DNA of 64,000 nt, from the NCBI RefSeq assembly GCF_001905825.1, contig NZ_LIVV01000009.1:310001-374000 (forward strand), in the 5' to 3' direction. The notes below the pieces were generated by a model. It saw only the letters and a list, made by a program, of their open reading frames with translations, did no database searches and was not told the origin of the DNA. A program made the translations under genes and the position numbers. Below are positions 59,670 through 64,000 of this stretch, in pieces (position 1 is the stretch's first letter; each line of letters opens with the position of its first letter). This DNA is from Streptomyces sp. CB02009 (lineage in GTDB: Bacteria > Actinomycetota > Actinomycetes > Streptomycetales > Streptomycetaceae).

Positions 59670-60095
59670 ATGCTGACCCCCGTCACCGACGAGGACGGCG
59701 CCCCCTTCTGGGAGTACGCCGCCCAGGGCGAACTGCGCGTCCAGAGCTGCGCCGACTGCGGCGAGCTGCGCTTCCCGCCCCGCCCCTGCTGCCCGCACTG
59801 CCAGTCGTTCGCGAGCGAGTGGCGCCCGATGTCCGGCCGCGGCCGGATCTGGTCGTACGTGCTCCCCCACCCGCCCCTGCTGCCCGAGTACGCCGCCCAG
59901 GCCCCGTACAACGCGGTGATCGTCGAACTCGCCGACGCCCCCCGCATCCGCCTCGTCGGCAACGTCGTCGCCACCCCGGACGCACCCCTGAACTCGGTCG
60001 ACCCCAGCCGGCTCCGGATCGGCGCCCCGGTGCGGGTGGCCTTCGCCGAGATCGACGGCGTCGTCGTCCCCCGCTGGCTCCTGGAGCGCGGATGA
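59670..60095 (+). CDS. Zn-ribbon and OB-fold protein (DUF35)
   Basis: 141 residues. N-terminal zinc ribbon CADCGELRFPPRPCCPHC (C-x2-C and C-x2-C) and a C-terminal OB-fold with GRGRIWSYVLPHPP. DUF35 proteins bind acyl-CoA and form a complex with Ltp thiolase-like partners, here the gene immediately upstream. Overlaps the enoyl-CoA hydratase by ATGA. Confidence 0.9.
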   Translation: MLTPVTDEDGAPFWEYAAQGELRVQSCADCGELRFPPRPCCPHCQSFASEWRPMSGRGRIWSYVLPHPPLLPEYAAQAPYNAVIVELADAPRIRLVGNVVATPDAPLNSVDPSRLRIGAPVRVAFAEIDGVVVPRWLLERG

Positions 60096-60877
60096 GCACC
60101 CCCGGCATCACGGTCGAGCGGGACAAGGAGACCGGGGTCGCCGTCGTCACCCTCGACCGGCCGGAGAAGCACAACGCCCTCACCCTGGAGATGGCCCGCG
60201 CCCTCGGCGCCGTCTGGCGGGGCTTCCGGTACGAGGACGAGATCCGCGCGATCGTCGTCACCGGGGCGGGCGGGCGGGCCTTCTGCACCGGCATCGACCG
60301 GGCCGCCGCCGGGAACGTGCCGCAGCCCTCGTCCCCGTACGCGATCGACGACCCGCTCCTGGCGATCGGACCCAAGGCGAACGACCTGTGGAAGCCGGTC
60401 GTCTCCGCCGTCGAGGGGATGGCCTGCGGCGGGGCCTTCTACCTGCTCGGCGAGTCGGAGTTCCTGGTCGCGGGCGAGGACGCCGCCTTCTTCGACCCGC
60501 ACACCACCTACGGCATGGTCAGCGCCTTCGAGACCGTCCTCATGACGCAGCGGATGCCGTACGGGGAGATCGCCCGGATGGCCCTGATGGGCAGCGCCGA
60601 ACGGATCTCGGCCCGGCGCGCGTACGAGACGGGCCTCGTCTCCGAGCTGACCCCGCCCGGCGGCGCGCTGGCCGCAGCCCGCGAGGCCGCCGCGGTCATC
60701 GCGGGCCACCCCACGGAGGCGGTGCAGGGCACGGTCCGGGCGCTGTGGTCGGTGAAGGAGGCCGCCAGGGCCCAGGCGCTGGCCCACGCGCCGCACCTGG
60801 TCGCGCTGGGCAACCTGACGGCCGACCGTCAGGCGGAGCTGTTCGAGAGGCGGAGGGGCGGTCACCGCCTCAGGTGA
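60092..60877 (+). CDS. Enoyl-CoA hydratase/isomerase family protein
   Basis: 261 residues of the crotonase fold. Oxyanion-hole segments are GAGGRAFCTGIDRAA and EGMACGGAFYLLGESEF; TLDRPEKHNALTLEM opens the fold. The position of the usual catalytic glutamates is altered (FFDPHTTYGMVSAFE), so hydratase activity is not certain. Last gene of the Ltp-DUF35-hydratase operon; substrate a CoA thioester. Confidence 0.87.
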   Translation: MSTPGITVERDKETGVAVVTLDRPEKHNALTLEMARALGAVWRGFRYEDEIRAIVVTGAGGRAFCTGIDRAAAGNVPQPSSPYAIDDPLLAIGPKANDLWKPVVSAVEGMACGGAFYLLGESEFLVAGEDAAFFDPHTTYGMVSAFETVLMTQRMPYGEIARMALMGSAERISARRAYETGLVSELTPPGGALAAAREAAAVIAGHPTEAVQGTVRALWSVKEAARAQALAHAPHLVALGNLTADRQAELFERRRGGHRLR

Positions 60878-60895
60878 CCCGCGGAGGGGACGCGC

Positions 60896-61447
60896 CTAGT
60901 CCACCCGTACGTCGTACACCCAGCAGTTCTTCACCTGGTCGACGGCCTTCGGGTTCTTCATCGCGACCTCGAACTTCTTCGTCTTCCCGCCCTCGACGGT
61001 GACGAGGGCCTCGGCCGAGTCCACCGCCGAGCCCGTGGAGCCCTTGAACTCCAGGGTCACCCGGAACGTCTCGGTGTCCCAGCTCTTCGAGGTGATCTCC
61101 AGGGTCGCCGTCGTATCCGCCCGACGGGCCGGCCGGCCCTTCCGCTTCTTCTGCGCGGGCTTCACGCAGTCCACGACCACGACCTCGGCCGTCGCACGGG
61201 AGGCGGTCGGGGTGGGCGCCGTCGTCTGCGTGCCCGAGCCGCCCGAGCCGCTGTAGTCGTCGTTGCTCTTCTCGTCGCTGGAGCAGCCGCCGCCCGAGTC
61301 GTCGTCGTCCGAGTGGCCGCGGCTCTTGCTCTTGCCGCTCTTGCCGCTGCCCCCACCGCTGCTGCTGCCGTGGCCGGTGTGGAAACCGGTCAGCGCCAGC
61401 ACCACCACCGCCAGTGTCGCCGCGAGCTTCAGGCGTGTGCGTACCAT
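60896..61447 (-). CDS. Secreted hypothetical protein with Gly/Ser-rich linker
   Basis: 183 residues from the ATG at 61447 (GGGGGAG upstream). Signal sequence LKLAATLAVVVLALTGF, a low-complexity Gly/Ser/Lys/Asp linker to about residue 75, then a beta-rich C-terminal domain (TATLEITSKSWDTETFRVTLEFKG, ending NCWVYDVRVD) with Cys in VVDCVKP and KNCWVY that may pair. No family recognised. Confidence 0.6.
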   Translation of the reverse strand: MVRTRLKLAATLAVVVLALTGFHTGHGSSSGGGSGKSGKSKSRGHSDDDDSGGGCSSDEKSNDDYSGSGGSGTQTTAPTPTASRATAEVVVVDCVKPAQKKRKGRPARRADTTATLEITSKSWDTETFRVTLEFKGSTGSAVDSAEALVTVEGGKTKKFEVAMKNPKAVDQVKNCWVYDVRVD

Positions 61448-61572
61448 CGCCGCTCCCCCGTCTTCCTGTCGTGTCCGCGCCACTGTAGCGGCGCCCCGCG
61501 GCCGCGTGGCGGGCCCCCCGCACCGGGCGTAGCGTCGGGAGCGAGAGCCGGACCGTCAAGGAGGGCGCATCG

Positions 61573-62223
61573 ATGATCCGCAACGTCGCCGGCTCGGTCC
61601 TGGCTCTCGCCGGAGCGACGGCCGCCGTCTGGAGCCCCTTCCGTGCCTGGTACGACGGCCGTCACGGACGTGACTACGCGATCGACGAGCTGTTCACCGG
61701 CATCACCGACGCCAAGGGCGAGCTGCTCGGCTCGATGCTCGCGCCGTTCCTCTTCGCCGCCTTCCTGACCCTCCTCGGAGTGGTGCTGCGCTCCCGGCTG
61801 CTCGTCGCGTTCGCCGGGATCGTCGTCCTCGGCTTCACCGTGCTGTGGATGGTGCGGGTGGGGCAGGCGGAGGGCAGCCTCACGATCGGCGGCGACGGTA
61901 CGGGGCTCGGCGACGGGGTCGCGAACGCCTTCGGCGGCGGGATCCTGCTGCTGCTCGGCGCGCTGGTCATGTCGGGCAGGTCCCGCCCGCCGCACCACGT
62001 GGACCGGGCGCCGCGGCCCACCCACCCCACGCTCGACGGCCCGCCCCCGGACGACACGTACCTCCCGGAGGAGCCGGGCGCCCACCCGCAGGCCTCGGCG
62101 CCGTACGCGGCGACCCGGCCGTACGAGGTGCCGGTCCGGGACGACGCGCCGTTCAGGGACGACGTGCCCGCCCGGGACCCGGAGCGGGAGCGGGGACGGG
62201 GAGACCCGCCTCCTCAGCGCTGA
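61573..62223 (+). CDS. Small membrane protein with disordered C-terminus
   Basis: 216 residues. Four hydrophobic helices (residues about 5-20, 50-68, 73-95, 110-135) are followed by an 80-residue Pro/Asp/Arg-rich tail. N-terminal AAVWSPFRAWYDGRHGRDYAIDELF is conserved-looking. No family recognised. It is convergent with the afsK-like gene and may correspond to the gene between afsK and afsS in S. coelicolor, but I cannot check that. Confidence 0.6.
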   Translation: MIRNVAGSVLALAGATAAVWSPFRAWYDGRHGRDYAIDELFTGITDAKGELLGSMLAPFLFAAFLTLLGVVLRSRLLVAFAGIVVLGFTVLWMVRVGQAEGSLTIGGDGTGLGDGVANAFGGGILLLLGALVMSGRSRPPHHVDRAPRPTHPTLDGPPPDDTYLPEEPGAHPQASAPYAATRPYEVPVRDDAPFRDDVPARDPERERGRGDPPPQR

Positions 62224-62241
62224 GGCGCTGCGGGGCGGGTC
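62203..62241. terminator. Hairpin between convergent genes
   Basis: GACCCGCC (62203-62210) pairs with GGCGGGTC (62234-62241); CCTCAGCGCTGAGG (62212-62225) can form an inner hairpin that includes the stop codon. Possible bidirectional terminator before the afsK-like gene end. Confidence 0.5.
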
Positions 62242-62272
62242 CCTGTCCTGTCCGTGCGCCGGAGTCGGCCGG

Positions 62273-64000
62273 CTACCGCCCGGCGGCCCCCCGGCCGGTG
62301 GCCGTGCCCTTGACCGCGTCGAGCGCGTACACGCAGCGGTCCTTGCTGCAGGCGTACACGACCCCGTTCCTGACCACCGGCGAGCCGGTGATCTCGCCGC
62401 CGGTCGCGAGCTTCCAGCGGAGCTGCCCGCCGGTCGCGTCCAGGGTGTAGAGGACGTGGTCGGCGGAGCCGAAGTGGACCCGGCCGTCGGCGACCACGGG
62501 CGAGCCGACGAGTTCGCCGCCCGCCGCGAACCGCCACCGGGGCGTGCCGGTGACCGCGTCGAGCGTGTAGAGCGCGCTGCCGCTGCCGACGTGGATGTTG
62601 CCGTCGGCGACGAGGACCGGCTCGGTCGACTGGCGCGGCTCGGTCGCGATCCGCCACCGGTCCTGGCCGGTGGTGGCGTCGAGGGCGTACACCGTGCCGA
62701 GGTGGTCGGAGAGGTACACCCCGCCGCCGGTCACCGCCGGGCCCGGGGCGAACGCGGGCGGGGAGGTGAAGACGGCCGGCGCCTCGAAGTGCCAGCGGAC
62801 GTGGCCCGCGGCGACGTCGATCGACAGGACCCGGGTCCCGGCGGAGACGTACACGCAGCCGTCCTCGGCCGGGGCCACGCGGACGGGCACGTTGGCGCAG
62901 GAGGCGGCGTCGCCGATCGGGTACGACCAGCGCTCCGCCCCGGTGCGGGCGTCGAGTGCCTGGAGCCGGGCGTCCCGCCACACGTACACGGTGTCGCCGT
63001 GCACGGCGGGCCCCGCCTCCGGGGTCTCGAAGTCCGTCTGGGCGCCGGTGATCTCCCACAGCTTGGCGCCGTTGGAGGCCTCCCAGGCCTGTACGCCGCC
63101 GCCCCGGGTGCCGGTGACGACGGTGCCCCGGTCGACCTGGAGCGAGTACACCCAGGCGTCCGTCCGCAGCCGCCAGCGCTCGGCGCCGTCGGTCGCGTCG
63201 AGGGCGTAGAGCGTGGGCCCGTCGGAGGCGTGGATACGGCCCGCGGCGACGGCCATGGACCAGGCCACGTCCCGGGTCTTGAACTGGCGCCGGCCGCTGC
63301 CGGTGTCCAGGGCGTGTACCTCGAAAGAGGTCACGTACAACAGGTCGCCGTCCACGACCGGGGTACCCCAGACGTCGTTCGACATCCGGAAGCGCCACGG
63401 CCGCCAGGGGCCGGGCTCGGCCGGAGCGGTCTGGTCGGAGCCCTGCGGGGGCACGTTGACCGGGCGGGAGCCGGGCGGCGGGCCGGGCTCCCCCGGGTAC
63501 GAGCCGGCGTGCGAAGCGTGGTCCGCGCCGTGCGGGCCGCCGCCGGGCGGGCGGATCCAGCCGGTCGCCGGGCCCGCGTCGGCGCCCCGGCCGACGGCGA
63601 GCGCCGCACGCGTGTCGGCGACCCGGGGGCCGGGGCCGATCGGGACGGTCGCGCCGGCGAGGCGCACGGGGCCGCCCGAGCTCTCGGCGGGCCCGGCGTG
63701 GCGGCCGCCGGCGAGGGGCCCGGGCTCGGCGTGCCGGGCGCCGCCCCCGACGGGCGCGGGCTCCGGGAAGCGCGGGTCCCCGCCCCGCTCGGCGGGACCC
63801 CGGGGCGGGCGCGGCGGCATCGGCGGCGCGGTCGGCGCCGGAGCCGGGCGGCCGCCGCGGCGGGTCTCGATCATGTCGGTGGCGCTGCGCGGCAGCCAGG
63901 CCGAGGCCGTGCCGCTGTCGTCGCTGCCGGGACCGAAGAGATGCGGGGCCAGCTGGGCCTGGAGGTCGGCCGGGGTGGGCCGGCGGCTGACGTCCATCTG
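62273..64000 (-). CDS. afsK: AfsK-like Ser/Thr protein kinase, C-terminal part (gene continues off the right edge)
   Basis: The frame enters from beyond 64000. RRPTPADLQAQLAPHLFG matches the end of a bacterial Ser/Thr kinase domain (the RPT-x-x-x-L helix). A Pro/Gly-rich linker of about 150 residues follows, then about nine PQQ-type beta-propeller repeats, for example VYALDATTGQDRWRIAT, LYTLDAVTGTPRWRFAA and VYVWRDARLQALDARTGAERW. AfsK of S. coelicolor has this architecture and phosphorylates AfsR; its kinase half would lie to the right. Position 7 kb from afsR-afsS supports the name, though other PQQ kinases exist. Confidence 0.8.
   Translation of the reverse strand, partial: QMDVSRRPTPADLQAQLAPHLFGPGSDDSGTASAWLPRSATDMIETRRGGRPAPAPTAPPMPPRPPRGPAERGGDPRFPEPAPVGGGARHAEPGPLAGGRHAGPAESSGGPVRLAGATVPIGPGPRVADTRAALAVGRGADAGPATGWIRPPGGGPHGADHASHAGSYPGEPGPPPGSRPVNVPPQGSDQTAPAEPGPWRPWRFRMSNDVWGTPVVDGDLLYVTSFEVHALDTGSGRRQFKTRDVAWSMAVAAGRIHASDGPTLYALDATDGAERWRLRTDAWVYSLQVDRGTVVTGTRGGGVQAWEASNGAKLWEITGAQTDFETPEAGPAVHGDTVYVWRDARLQALDARTGAERWSYPIGDAASCANVPVRVAPAEDGCVYVSAGTRVLSIDVAAGHVRWHFEAPAVFTSPPAFAPGPAVTGGGVYLSDHLGTVYALDATTGQDRWRIATEPRQSTEPVLVADGNIHVGSGSALYTLDAVTGTPRWRFAAGGELVGSPVVADGRVHFGSADHVLYTLDATGGQLRWKLATGGEITGSPVVRNGVVYACSKDRCVYALDAVKGTATGRGAAGR

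Overview
The window is high-GC actinobacterial chromosome, almost certainly Streptomyces. Support comes from very strong third-position GC, many GTG and TTG starts, an XRE-DUF5753/DUF397 pair, a fused F420 enzyme (fbiC), DUF2690-type secreted proteins, and an afsR-afsS locus with the 3' part of an afsK-like kinase at the right edge.

Layout. 0.3-7 kb: a questin-oxidase-like protein, a DOPA-dioxygenase-like enzyme divergent from a MarR regulator, a TetR/MFS efflux pair behind an array of GGGGAC/GTCCCC palindromes, and a secreted M6 protease. 7.1-16.3 kb: an acyl-CoA ligase, then a block headed by a ribbon-helix-helix (RHH) protein: DUF4097, a GtrA-like protein with a collagen-like head, an MMPL exporter and a DrrAB-type ABC exporter. 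Three intergenic regions in this block carry arrays of the palindrome TGGCGCCA. 16.4-20.9 kb: tRNA-Arg(CCT) followed by a decayed integrative element with a frameshifted integrase, a GntR regulator with two frameshifts, an ankyrin-like protein, a VanZ-like protein and DUF4240. 21-40 kb: mostly core genes, including a membrane protein, a D-Ala-D-Ala carboxypeptidase with a long acidic head, GPP34, XRE/DUF397, a sodium/solute symporter, an ADP-ribosylglycohydrolase, a secreted tyrosine phosphatase, fbiC and an F420-type oxidoreductase. 40.7-60.9 kb: a dispersed catabolic gene set of LLM flavin/F420 oxidoreductases, SDRs, amidohydrolases, an aldehyde dehydrogenase, a FadD3-like ligase, and a thiolase-like Ltp with DUF35 and enoyl-CoA hydratase. 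52.2-64 kb: afsR, afsS and afsK, with the FadD3/Ltp cassette lying between afsS and afsK.

How the genes work together. Two apparent regulons, read from DNA motifs rather than neighbourhood, stand out. TGGCGCCA arrays, often spaced by about one or two helical turns, link the RHH gene to the MMPL and ABC exporters. TCTGACG-N3-CGTCAGA palindromes precede five separate transcription units of the catabolic set, from 30.0 kb to 58.5 kb, with no matching regulator in the window; this implies a TetR-type repressor encoded elsewhere. At the right end, the AfsK kinase, the AfsR SARP-type activator and the AfsS-like repeat peptide form the known signalling chain for secondary metabolism, and an 11-nt direct repeat resembling an AfsR/PhoP box lies in front of afsS. 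A recurring structural oddity is a short tandem repeat that starts at, or spans, the stop codons of adjacent genes at several loci.
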